From CAJCIW01 sp963833965 (GTDB lineage Bacteria > Chlamydiota > Chlamydiia > Chlamydiales > Rhabdochlamydiaceae): a DNA stretch of 64,000 nucleotides. This document shows, one piece after another, positions 34,001 through 41,588 of the stretch. Within the stretch, counting starts at the first letter, position 1. The number at the start of each line of letters is the position of its first letter. The stretch is from positions 682,001 to 746,000 of the forward strand of contig CAWHZZ010000001.1 in the NCBI GenBank assembly GCA_963833965.1. Direction: 5' to 3'. A program made the position numbers and the translations under genes. Under the pieces are notes generated by a model. It was not told the origin of the DNA and ran no database searches. It saw only the letters and a list, made by a program, of their open reading frames with translations.

Positions 34001-34492
34001 CCCCCGATCCTTTTAAATGAAACTTGCACCACTTGTCTACAGCCGCCACAACCTCCACCACCACCTCCTCCTCCGCCACCACCACCACCACCGCCAGGGC
34101 CTCCTCCGCCTCCACCTCCGCCGCCGGGGCCACCACCACCTCCTCCGCCTCCACCGCCGCCGCCAGGACCACCACCGCCTCCACCTCCGCCACCGGGGCC
34201 ACCACCTCCACCTCCTGGGCCGCCGCCGCCACCTCCGCCACCGGGGCCACCACCTCCGCCACCTCCACCTCCTGGGCCGCCGCCGCCACCTCCTGCTCCG
34301 GCGCCAGTGGTGGTAGTAACGCCTCATGGGAAAGGATTCGCAGGCGTTTGGTCTCCAGCCGTGTTGGACATCTATTTTTATCAAGGGGATATTTTTTTTA
34401 ACCAATATGACGTTGACTTCTTGTTCACGCCTATGAATCTGTTTTTTAATTACATGTTGTTCCCTGTTGAAATCACGTATGAGCTGAAATAA
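31022..34492 (+). CDS. TpsA-type exoprotein with an extreme polyproline tract
   Basis: A 1156-aa exported protein. Residues 1-25 form a signal peptide. Residues about 28-200 are the haemagglutination-activity (TPS) domain: FQMAKTSHRVLNRVHG, IDGKVLSNGVVYLMNPAGILFGP (NPAG replaces the usual NPNG), then a GxVxAxEVALIGxSVxNxG repeat. A long beta-helix-like region follows, rich in Gly, Asn and Thr. Residues about 1007-1095 are nearly all Pro with single Gly spacers, encoded by mixed CCA/CCT/CCG/CCC codons. The last 55 residues are aromatic and hydrophobic. GAGGGG lies 7 nt before the ATG. Partner TpsB is directly upstream. It is probably a surface adhesin; the polyproline role is unknown. Confidence 0.85.
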   Translation: MLLPTKVCRIIFSLSMLSASSLLMALPSVKEVSHGTAEVTAANHELLIQASDQAILNYKHFDVKAHETVRFQMAKTSHRVLNRVHGDAASQIDGKVLSNGVVYLMNPAGILFGPDSVVNVSTLYAAAAHLSDIDFLQGIDRFVDVKGNIELHGRLTANEVALIGKSVLQNGQIFAGEGQILLATADNVYLGREDGHLFVKCDKELLQSFENETCFLESGTAESHFLYHAGVSKAKKIQLYGEKESFVRVRGNVDATQTEEFSKGGEVRIQGEVISLEDVTIEASGPLGGGEVLIGGGEHGEGIYPTAKYTFSGEQTSIYADAITQGDGGRIILWADKATIFDAKLFSRGGAVQGDGGYVETSSGDRFGAITGVVDASAIHGKGGMWALDPCSVTISGTAGTNNPLALNCTTHNTIPSLNDGCSCMNPLPACGGVVNYIVMTDCLNNVPAGTTILIATSDMVNDTFVSLGDTSAANVATVNSNVSINISSANSAGLGPIYLNGSISCTGPLVLAGPIKLKGPTTLSTTAGGVNFGIGTTIDSDPSTPNQNLTINSVGTVTFNGAVGDLGPLGIFDVEAPANDVALFSDVMTSGNITFDSASVTLHGNASIESTGGGISFNGVVSSDMPTSNRNLNLSAAGDIVFNNSVGIYPLGDVVVETVANFKFLNFIGPSDPLHTMRVRSFTQLTGTGETHFEGPLLTLGAPIPLAGEHTPSPPVNGGNVSIATGGAINFYYLVQTAAPQLVPVLSPSAGQNIVYKSVITTTGGRQSSSVPTASNPNAPNGLSGGSVSLNGNSINLLAIYAGGTPAFPGTSGTGGGGGLVQLTSQTGTVLQGPIFATGGPGANGGAQDYPYLLYSGQNTNAPGSDSPGNILINGPFSIGFNGVILRGSDIITEPVQSVNGNNLLGIDSSTAGLAILGGLSNLSYFVVDYAQTVDVIGPVTGSALALFNAGSGNITFEQHVTLTDANTALSNITAIANQFCVFFDDGYTVSTPPILLNETCTTCLQPPQPPPPPPPPPPPPPPPGPPPPPPPPPGPPPPPPPPPPPPGPPPPPPPPPGPPPPPPGPPPPPPPPGPPPPPPPPPGPPPPPPAPAPVVVVTPHGKGFAGVWSPAVLDIYFYQGDIFFNQYDVDFLFTPMNLFFNYMLFPVEITYELK

Positions 34493-36600
34493 TGAAATAT
34501 CTTAATTACATATTGCCTCTTTCTTTGACCTTCGCTGCGATGGGCTATGCTGACACAAGTCAAGAGGAGATGCCCGAACAATGCTCGACGCAAAATCGCG
34601 TGATGCATGTCGGCGTCCGGCAAACGGAAGCGCGCGGCGTGGGATATAGTAGCGGCTATTCAACACTGGAGGCCTTTGGCATTTACAATCGCTGCACAAG
34701 CTTCATGCCATTCATCGATCTGCGAGGCCACCTCTTCAACAATGGAAAATACGGTGGAAATGTAGGCATCGGGGGACGCGGTTGGCTTGTCGATCTCCAT
34801 CATGTCTTAGGCTATTATCTTTACTACGATGTGAGACAAGACAATCGCGGTCTGACGCCTCAACAGTTAGGACCAGGGCTTGAGTTGCTCGGCAAACGCA
34901 TGGAATACCGGATCAATGGCTATTTTCCCATCGGGAATGATAAGAGCGAAAGGTACGACTACAAGTTCGATTCGTTCAAAGGAAACCAGATCTTTCTGAG
35001 ACACCAACAGCGCCGTGTTTTCACAGGCGGAGATGCCGAGGTCGGAGCCCACCTCACCCAAAGCATGAACTACGATATTTATGCGGGGGTGGGTCCGTAT
35101 TATTTTTCTGCGTCTCACACTTCCGCTTGGGGAGGAAAGGCTCGCTTGCTCGGCCGTTATAGACAATACGTTTCCTTAGAGGCGTCCTATTCTTACGACC
35201 ATCTGTTCGGCAGCATCGTGCAAGGCTCCGTCGCATTGAATTTCCCATTTGGGATGAAACTCAAATTCAAAGATAAGCCATGCAAGCCCAGACACAACCT
35301 GGCGCTTTCTCGCGCTGCCTTTGCACCTTATCGCTTCGAAATCCCCGTCGTCAAACGGATCCATCAAAAGCAAAAGGCGATCGATCCCGCCACTGGCAGT
35401 CCCTGGAAAGTCTGGTTCGTCGACAATACGAGTAGCTCTAACGGCACTTTTGAAAGTCCATTCTCCACTCTCGCTGATGCGCAAAATGCATCTGCTCCAA
35501 ATGACATGATCTACGTCTTCCCTGGAGACGGGACCACAACCGGCATGGACATGGGAATGAAGTTGCAAGATGCGCAAAAGTTCTTCGGCTCAGGCATTTC
35601 CCATCACATCCACACGACAAAAGGGAAAATGAAGATCCCTGCCTTCACCAACCGCTCTCCAACGATTACAAATACTGCAGGGAGCGTGGTGACTTTGGCC
35701 AATGGCGATCAAGTTTCAGGATTCAATGTATTGATGACACTCTCAGGGGGTATTGGAATCGACGGTACTTCTGGAATCACTAGTGCAAACATTAATAACA
35801 ATTCATTTTTTGGGAACGTGGATTATTTTGGGATCAACATCCTTGGGCAAGGAGACGTTGATGTCGTATACAATCAATTGGTCAATTCTGTATCGATTTT
35901 GACTACAGCTCGCGGTATACAAATTAGTATCCCTAACGGACAATTTATGGATGCATACATATCCCACAATAAAGTCTCTGGTTTTCACCGCCAGGGGATA
36001 TATTTTGGTCCTTTGAACAACCCAACGACCGCTTCTGCAGAAGCAGAGATTGAAAAAAATACGGTTTCGGGGTTTGGATTTGATGGAATTTTCTATCCGA
36101 CAGGTATGTCCAATTCCACTGTGAAAATCAACAATAACTTGGTCATAGACGATGCCGGCGTGGTCATGGGCGGCATCGGAACATCAGCCATGGGCGCCAT
36201 TGTGGCCAGCGTGAACAACGCGCCGGACAGCGGCACAGTGATTATCAGTGGTAATACCATTTTGACACCCACACCGACCGCAGAACAATATGGTATCATC
36301 GCTCAAATCAATCTCCCCACAGGAGCTAGCTTCCGCGCTATCGTCACCGACAACACCGTCTTCACCGGCAGCGGGTTGGATTCAGTGGGGATCAATATCT
36401 TTTCCAGAGGGAATTTATGCGCGACTGTGTCAGGCAATCAAATCACTTCCCAAGCGGCATCGGGAACAACCGACCTGAACCTCTCTACAATCGGAGGCTC
36501 TTCAGTGATCAATGTCAACGATCTTTCGAATAACGTTGCCCAGGATGTCAGGATCACCGGTAACGTCAATGTTGTCCAAGAAGGAACCTGCGGCAAATAA
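34492..36600 (+). CDS. Inverse autotransporter (type Ve) with parallel beta-helix passenger
   Basis: A 702-aa protein with a signal peptide (residues 1-20). Residues about 35-265 resemble the intimin/invasin-type inverse autotransporter barrel: VGVRQTEARGVGYSSGYSTL, NGKYGGNVGIGGRGWL, GYYLYYDVRQD and GGDAEVGAHL. Residues about 300-690 are a pectate-lyase-like right-handed helix with many Asn/Gly turns (FVDNTSSSNGTFESPFSTLA, VTDNTVFTGSGLDSVGINIF). Unlike a classical autotransporter the barrel is N-terminal. Its ATG overlaps the tpsA stop (TAATG), so it belongs to the same operon. A GC-rich hairpin at 36609-36629 follows. Likely a surface adhesin; the ligand is unknown. Confidence 0.85.
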   Translation: MKYLNYILPLSLTFAAMGYADTSQEEMPEQCSTQNRVMHVGVRQTEARGVGYSSGYSTLEAFGIYNRCTSFMPFIDLRGHLFNNGKYGGNVGIGGRGWLVDLHHVLGYYLYYDVRQDNRGLTPQQLGPGLELLGKRMEYRINGYFPIGNDKSERYDYKFDSFKGNQIFLRHQQRRVFTGGDAEVGAHLTQSMNYDIYAGVGPYYFSASHTSAWGGKARLLGRYRQYVSLEASYSYDHLFGSIVQGSVALNFPFGMKLKFKDKPCKPRHNLALSRAAFAPYRFEIPVVKRIHQKQKAIDPATGSPWKVWFVDNTSSSNGTFESPFSTLADAQNASAPNDMIYVFPGDGTTTGMDMGMKLQDAQKFFGSGISHHIHTTKGKMKIPAFTNRSPTITNTAGSVVTLANGDQVSGFNVLMTLSGGIGIDGTSGITSANINNNSFFGNVDYFGINILGQGDVDVVYNQLVNSVSILTTARGIQISIPNGQFMDAYISHNKVSGFHRQGIYFGPLNNPTTASAEAEIEKNTVSGFGFDGIFYPTGMSNSTVKINNNLVIDDAGVVMGGIGTSAMGAIVASVNNAPDSGTVIISGNTILTPTPTAEQYGIIAQINLPTGASFRAIVTDNTVFTGSGLDSVGINIFSRGNLCATVSGNQITSQAASGTTDLNLSTIGGSSVINVNDLSNNVAQDVRITGNVNVVQEGTCGK

Positions 36601-36608
36601 TCTATCTT

Positions 36609-36629
36609 CCCGGGCCTCAGCGGCCCGGG
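36609..36629. terminator. Hairpin between convergent inverse-autotransporter and GH81 genes
   Basis: A perfect 8-bp G/C stem CCCGGGCC / GGCCCGGG with loop TCAGC. Only a weak T-rich stretch follows on plus (CTTCATGTCTT) and an A-poor one on minus. Its position in the 38-nt gap between two convergent genes suggests a bidirectional terminator. Confidence 0.6.
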
Positions 36630-36638
36630 CTTCATGTC

Positions 36639-39605
36639 TTAGAAGAAGGTCTGATTTTGGGCGGAGTTGTCATTGACCTGTCCGTTTGTCACTGTGGCTT
36701 GCGTGAATTGTCCAATGTACATCGCAGCACTCGTTGAAGTAGGATTGGTGATATACATGTTTGTACCCTTCCAGTACTGCGTATTCTTATACCATTGAAT
36801 GCCGGCGCTCGCCGTCATCTTCAAGTTCATCAGACTAAAATCGCGCAGTGTCTGGTACATTGTTATCTCCGTCGGCGTCAATATTCCGTTTTGCAAGACG
36901 AGGTATGCATAGGTGTTGATTCCAAGCCAGCAATTAAAATCTTCGGAAATGCTCTCTTGATTTCTTCCCAAGGCGTTGGGCTGATACTGCAGGCCGTTGG
37001 CAACACTATGCCCTTCCCAAGGAAAACCAGACCTATTGTATGGAAGGTCAGGGTCATAGATCGTCTGCGTAGAATCGCTCGTAAAAGGGTTGTGGACGTC
37101 TCTCCATAGAAAATCGATCATGTTGCGGATAAAGTATGATTGGCCATCTCCTCCAACGACTTGAAGATTGATCCAGAATGGTTGTGAACCATAAAGCATT
37201 TCCCAATTGGTGACCATGGCTGCAGCGACAAGAAAATAGCCCGCAAAGAAGTGATGGTCATTGTAGACGTAATTTCCAAAATCGACGCCGCTATCTACAT
37301 CTTGTTGTAAATTGGGCCCTTTTGCGTAGGTGCCGTCCCCGCCGGCCCCATTGACGCAAACTCCTCCTGCGGTGCGATCACCGATAAAAAAAGAGGAACC
37401 CGGCGTCCTGCCGAGAAGATAGGCAGTCAGGCAGCTTTTGGCATTGTCGATATAGGGCTTAGTGATGGTAACGATTTGAGAACTCATCCCGGCTTGAGTG
37501 AGATAATAAGCGATATAAAGCCCTGATTTTGCGAGCATGTAGCAAGTCTTGCCTGCGTTATATGCCGCATCGAGCTGGTTTTCAGGAAAATAGGGAAGCG
37601 GCACAATCTGATGTTCAATTTGCGTCAATGCAGTGCCAAGAGAGTTCAGCTGCGGCCCAGAGAACGTCAAACCAGTGGGGATAAACAGATTCGTTGAAGT
37701 CGGAACGTACCAGTCAGGAATATTCCCTTCTAAAAATGTCACAGCGCCGTTGTCGGCCTCCGCAGCGTACAATGTCCCCTTGATCGTGTCATTGTAAATG
37801 AAGTTCTGAGGCGCTCCCTGCAGATATTTCCACAACGGGAAACAGACCAGCGTTTTATTCATCCCATCGCCAGGGGACACATCGGTGGAGAGCGTATAGT
37901 TCCATTGGATCGAATTGGCGGTTGTCGTGATATCCGCCTGAACCGGAACATAGCGGCGGTGGTCATTGTAGACCATTATGTTGTTTGGAGCCGTCACAGT
38001 ATAAGTAGGCAACAATCGGTTACCTGACTGAAAGTTGGCAATGTCAATGGCTAAATTCTGCGCCATGAACATATCGAATTGCAAAAGGAAAAAATTGGTT
38101 GCAACATCGGCGCTGTCTGTATAGGGGGCCATATCGCTAGGATTCTGAGTTAGGAACCAATTAGTGTACCAGTTATCCGCCGTCGTGGAATCAGACAGGG
38201 ATATGATTGGTAGGATATCTGAAAGCCCTGGTACATCTGGTTTAAGCGCTCCTGGCGACCAGGTGTTACCGATCACTTTTTTCGCGAGCGAAGTAAAAGC
38301 ACTTGTCCACGGAGTGGGAGAAAGCGCAGAGGGAAAAAGCATGTAGAAATTCATGCCGGTAGGGGCAATCGCGTCGACCTCGACCGTTTTCCACCAAGCG
38401 TCGGTACAGGGGGTTAAGCAACATGTGGGATCTTCAATGGCACAGTTAGAAATAAAATTACCTGTACATGTCATAGGGGGGTCTAACGAATTATCAGCCC
38501 CGTTTCCACTGTCTTCAGGCATAAAAAAAGAAGCTTGGGTCCACGGCATTCCCACTGTTGGATTGGGATCATTTGTCGAAAGGGCAGCTAATCGTAGGAA
38601 CCCTGTATAGGGTGCAGATGGTCCAGATGCAGTGATGAAAAAATTATTCCCGGTGCTGGCCGTCAATGTTAAAGTGATGGAAGTGTCGGCGCTGTTGACC
38701 GCATAAAGAAGAAAAACCGCAGGGCCCAATGGGGCATATCTCTGCACAAAAAATAAAAAGCTCCGGCCGGTGATGGTCGATCCGGAAGGGACCAATGCTA
38801 CTAGTCCAGGAGTAGGCCCGTCTCCAGGCAAGGCAGTGAGAAAGGGGTCAACGACCACGTACGCGGAAGTGCCCATGGTCAAGAGCGCATTGCCAATCGC
38901 AAGATTAGGGGTTAAATTGGCGTAATAGACATCGTGAAAAATGTTGCCGATCACATTGTAATCGACCAGTTGCCCTCCTCCCCCGCTCGTAGGCGTATAG
39001 GTGACAAGACAAGTTTGAGCATTGACTACATTCGTCGAAATATTAAAAAAACTCGTTGTGGCTTCGACTGCGCTGAAAAAGAAAGTGTAGCGTGCATCTG
39101 CTAACAGGTTTGGAAAACCAGCGGTGCTATTCGTTCCGCTTGTTCTACCACCATCTACGTTGAAATTGAATTGAGGGATCGTTGCCGTCGGTCCTACTCT
39201 TGACATCCCCACTAAAAAAGGCCCGCATCGATTTTTTAATACGCCACCCCCCGTATCCAAATTATGATTGGGATCCACCAACGGATCAAAAGTCCAAGTT
39301 GTCGGATCGATCGCGCATGGATTCTGGAAGATTTGAAAATTATTCGTCGTCGGCAACTGGGTGGGATTCAAACGATTAACTGAGGCCAGAGGGCCGTTTT
39401 GATTGATCGTCAAAGACCCGAAGGCATCAAGCGGCGGTAAGGGCTGCATCTCGCAATTTCCCGATGTCACTCCGAGGTTTCCCAAATAACCTTCTGTCAC
39501 ACTGGGATCGGGGCACGCTGCTTGGATCGATAGAAGGAAAGATCCGAGAAGTAAAATAAAAGCGCAGATACGCTGAATTGATTTTTGTGTTCCTGCATGA
39601 GCCAT
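36639..39605 (-). CDS. GH81-family endo-beta-1,3-glucanase, secreted
   Basis: A 988-aa protein with a Sec signal peptide (LLLGSFLLSIQAA, about residues 17-29). The C-terminal 350 residues carry GH81 hallmarks: FGNYVYNDHHFFAGYFLVAA (about 780; pattern YNDHHFHYGY), LPYNRSGFPWEGHSVANGLQ, and GRNQESISEDFNCWLGINTY (about 885; the ESxSE motif with the catalytic Glu). The N-terminal 500 residues are beta-rich and Cys-containing. GH81 enzymes cut beta-1,3-glucan and are mostly fungal, oomycete or from soil bacteria. It is convergent with the inverse autotransporter gene. An exported glucanase fits an organism meeting amoebae, algae or fungi; the real target is not known. Confidence 0.83.
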   Translation of the reverse strand: MAHAGTQKSIQRICAFILLLGSFLLSIQAACPDPSVTEGYLGNLGVTSGNCEMQPLPPLDAFGSLTINQNGPLASVNRLNPTQLPTTNNFQIFQNPCAIDPTTWTFDPLVDPNHNLDTGGGVLKNRCGPFLVGMSRVGPTATIPQFNFNVDGGRTSGTNSTAGFPNLLADARYTFFFSAVEATTSFFNISTNVVNAQTCLVTYTPTSGGGGQLVDYNVIGNIFHDVYYANLTPNLAIGNALLTMGTSAYVVVDPFLTALPGDGPTPGLVALVPSGSTITGRSFLFFVQRYAPLGPAVFLLYAVNSADTSITLTLTASTGNNFFITASGPSAPYTGFLRLAALSTNDPNPTVGMPWTQASFFMPEDSGNGADNSLDPPMTCTGNFISNCAIEDPTCCLTPCTDAWWKTVEVDAIAPTGMNFYMLFPSALSPTPWTSAFTSLAKKVIGNTWSPGALKPDVPGLSDILPIISLSDSTTADNWYTNWFLTQNPSDMAPYTDSADVATNFFLLQFDMFMAQNLAIDIANFQSGNRLLPTYTVTAPNNIMVYNDHRRYVPVQADITTTANSIQWNYTLSTDVSPGDGMNKTLVCFPLWKYLQGAPQNFIYNDTIKGTLYAAEADNGAVTFLEGNIPDWYVPTSTNLFIPTGLTFSGPQLNSLGTALTQIEHQIVPLPYFPENQLDAAYNAGKTCYMLAKSGLYIAYYLTQAGMSSQIVTITKPYIDNAKSCLTAYLLGRTPGSSFFIGDRTAGGVCVNGAGGDGTYAKGPNLQQDVDSGVDFGNYVYNDHHFFAGYFLVAAAMVTNWEMLYGSQPFWINLQVVGGDGQSYFIRNMIDFLWRDVHNPFTSDSTQTIYDPDLPYNRSGFPWEGHSVANGLQYQPNALGRNQESISEDFNCWLGINTYAYLVLQNGILTPTEITMYQTLRDFSLMNLKMTASAGIQWYKNTQYWKGTNMYITNPTSTSAAMYIGQFTQATVTNGQVNDNSAQNQTFF

Positions 39606-39614
39606 AACTTTTCC

Positions 39615-40520
39615 TTATTTAGTCGCCTTTCCGAGCGATTGTCCTAAAAGAGCGCGCACTTCCATTTTTTTCAAAGAGGAAGCGATCAAATCTTGATCAA
39701 AAATAATTCTATTACGCTCAAAAAGCAAGATCAAACATGACCCTCCAAAAGAAAAATACCCTTTCTCCTCTCCTTTTGCATAAGATTGTGCCGGAACATA
39801 TGTTTGCATGATGCTCCCGACATGCGTGGCGCCGACTTCGATGTACTGCACTTCGCCAAAATTTTCCGTTTTCAATGCTGTGATCACCCGTTTATTTTCG
39901 CATAAGATCTCGATGTTGCGCTTCAACGCTAAAGGATTGACGGAAAATAACGGCCCATTGATCAAGCGCGGTTTGCCTGCAGCGCATTCGCATGGAAAAT
40001 GAAAACGGTGGTAATCGACAGGACACAGGCGCGCAATCACCATCGCCCCATTTTCATAAGACTTTGCAAGACTCCCATCGCCGAGAAGCTCGCCCAAGGA
40101 AAACTTCTTTCCCTTCACCCAAAATCCATCGGCCTCTTCGATGTTTTGAAACACCAAGTAGCGGGCGTCAGCGGGCAATATAGCGGTATTGCGACCTGCG
40201 GCTATAGGCCTGCACTCAGGTTTTAACTTGCGAATGAAAAAATCGTTAAAAGAAGCGAAAGAGTCTACAGGATCTAAAAATTCCGAGGCGTCGATTTCAT
40301 AAGTCTGAACAAAAGGCTTGATTTTGAAACGGCTTATCGCGCTTTTTTGAAATGCGCCATAGAACTTGGAAACGAAGTGAAGACGCGCGAAGAAAGGCAA
40401 TAACAAAAAGGAAAAAAAACGGCGCACGGCTCCGCTGCCGTAAAACAACTTGATGAAAAATTCGCCGTAAACTTTCTCTTTTTCTTCTTTTTTTGTCTTG
40501 CGGTCAAAGAATATGATCAT
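39615..40520 (-). CDS. psd: Phosphatidylserine decarboxylase proenzyme
   Basis: A 301-aa membrane-associated enzyme that makes phosphatidylethanolamine. Seen: FVQTYEIDASEFLDPVDSFASFNDFFIRKLKP (family block), ILPADARYLVF, LCPVDYHRFHFPCECAA with the HRFHFP motif, and GYFSFGGSCLILLFE, where the Gly-Gly-Ser is the self-cleavage site that yields the pyruvoyl group. Chlamydial psd CT699 lies beside mnmE/nth in C. trachomatis; here the 10-kb secretion island separates them. The start codon abuts palindromic element copy B. Confidence 0.95.
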   Translation of the reverse strand: MIIFFDRKTKKEEKEKVYGEFFIKLFYGSGAVRRFFSFLLLPFFARLHFVSKFYGAFQKSAISRFKIKPFVQTYEIDASEFLDPVDSFASFNDFFIRKLKPECRPIAAGRNTAILPADARYLVFQNIEEADGFWVKGKKFSLGELLGDGSLAKSYENGAMVIARLCPVDYHRFHFPCECAAGKPRLINGPLFSVNPLALKRNIEILCENKRVITALKTENFGEVQYIEVGATHVGSIMQTYVPAQSYAKGEEKGYFSFGGSCLILLFERNRIIFDQDLIASSLKKMEVRALLGQSLGKATK

Positions 40521-40680
40521 GAACCTATCCCAAAATCGAAAAATTTGATTTTTGAAGGATTTTTTTCACAGATTTTAATGCCGCTTCGTAGGACATACTT
40601 GAATAAGTAGGCCAAGAAGCGGCATTAGAAGATGTGGAAAAAGACTCAAAAAGCATTTTTTCCATTTTGGGATAGGTTCA
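40520..40680 (+). repeat. Dispersed palindromic intergenic element, copy B (161 bp)
   Basis: The ends TGAACCTATCCC (from 40520) and GGGATAGGTTCA (to 40680) are perfect inverted repeats. Internally AATGCCGCTTC (from 40578) pairs with GAAGCGGCATT near 40617-40627. The core GCTTCGTAGGACATACTTGA is at 40583-40602, followed by TAGGCCAAGAAGC and GACTCAAAAAGCA, which are shared with copy C. It occupies exactly the gap between the 131-aa gene, whose TGA is the element's own terminal TGA, and the psd ATG, whose A is the last base of the element on the transcribed strand. Confidence 0.9.
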
Positions 40681-41073
40681 AGGCCTGGTGAGTGCTGATT
40701 TACCTGCAATTGAAGAAAAAAATGTTAACTCATCAAGGTAATCTTTGGCAAAGAGATGTTCAAGGTGATGGGCCGTGATCATTTCGTAGATCTGGCGGGC
40801 GGTACGCAGCATTTTCGCCGCATGCGCTTTTGTTTGGTTGCCTTGAACAAATTCTTCGCGCTCCTTTTTGAACTGCAGGATCAGCTCTTTGATCTGCTTT
40901 TGCGCTTCCAGTTCACTCGAGGTCGCGGCGATCAGCCGCTCGACCACTTTGACTTCGTCATCATCGCGCATCGAATGAGAAGTTTCGACAAGAGGGGATT
41001 GCGGCATGAGAAGCGATGGATTTTCTGCATGGCAAATGGCAAAACTAAACAAAGATAAAAATATTTTTTTCAT
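40678..41073 (-). CDS. Hypothetical exported small helical protein
   Basis: A 131-aa protein with an N-terminal signal peptide (KKIFLSLFSFAICHA, cleavage near residue 16). The rest is predicted to be mainly helical and charged (VKVVERLIAATSSELEAQKQ; ILQFKKEREEFV), without recognised motifs or Cys in the mature part. It lies upstream of psd on the same strand, separated only by palindromic element copy B, and is probably co-transcribed with psd. Not recognised; function unknown. Confidence 0.7.
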   Translation of the reverse strand: MKKIFLSLFSFAICHAENPSLLMPQSPLVETSHSMRDDDEVKVVERLIAATSSELEAQKQIKELILQFKKEREEFVQGNQTKAHAAKMLRTARQIYEMITAHHLEHLFAKDYLDELTFFSSIAGKSALTRP

Positions 41074-41140
41074 AGAGCAGTGGGTATTCTACAGAAGAGA
41101 GAACATACGACAAGGCGAGAATTGTGTCAAAACAGAGAGA

Positions 41141-41227
41141 CTATTTTGCCGAAGCAACTTTCTCTTTTTTCCGCCGTTTTTCTGTAAGAGATTTTTTGAT
41201 TAAAACAAGGATCAAACTAAGGGACAT
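41141..41227 (-). CDS. Candidate 28-aa small protein
   Basis: A short frame reading MSLSLILVLIKKSLTEKRRK and then a few more residues, with a perfect GGAGG site 5 nt before the ATG (41233-41237). It has a hydrophobic N-terminal third and a strongly basic C-terminal part, as in small membrane peptides. It lies alone in the 515-nt gap before secA, upstream of the 131-aa gene on the same strand. The good ribosome-binding site is the main support; expression is unproven. Confidence 0.4.
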   Translation of the reverse strand: MSLSLILVLIKKSLTEKRRKKEKVASAK

Positions 41228-41301
41228 TTTGTCCTCCATTGTTCTTCGAGACTCTTAGAATTTATATTAACATATCGCAGGTTTTATAACTCTTTGGAAT
41301 T

Positions 41302-41473
41302 TTATACCAACCCACCCAATAAATTTGAATTTTGCTGCGCCGGCATCCCAGATTTCGAATCAGCCTCCATCGCTCAACTTGTTCCAGTTGAGCTGCTTCG
41401 ACGCCGCTTCGCTTGTTCGAACTCCGGGCGCCGGCATTGCCAAATTCCAATTTCTTAGGTGGGTTTGGTATAA
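41302..41473. repeat. 172-bp imperfect palindrome upstream of secA
   Basis: The arms TTATACCAACCCACC (left) and GGTGGGTTTGGTATAA (right) pair with one indel. Pairing continues inward (AAATTTGAATTTTGC with GCCAAATTCCAATTT; GCCGGCATCCCAGATTTCGAA with TTCGAACTCCGGGCGCCGGC region) to a central hairpin CTCAACT / AGTTGAG near 41372-41391. It differs in sequence from the family at 24485/40520/62315. Apart from this and the 28-aa frame I see no gene in 41074-41588. Confidence 0.75.
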
Positions 41474-41588
41474 GACTTCGATTTCGACTAAAAAAATTTA
41501 TTTTCTATTCTGCACAATCCCTTGTTCTAAAAATTGCAAAGGTAATATAATCAAACTCTTACTAGCATCCTCTCCATAGGGAACTGAC

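Noticed and set aside
34037..34405. Arg/Trp-rich antisense frame and Val/Ala/Glu-rich antisense frame in the polyproline region
   Set aside because: These are complements of the proline codons; their composition follows from the GGN/NGG triplets and they have no start signals.
40678..41073. Possible equivalent of C. trachomatis CT700, which lies between psd and secA
   Set aside because: The position is similar, but the protein is far shorter than I remember for CT700 and I see no sequence reason to equate them.
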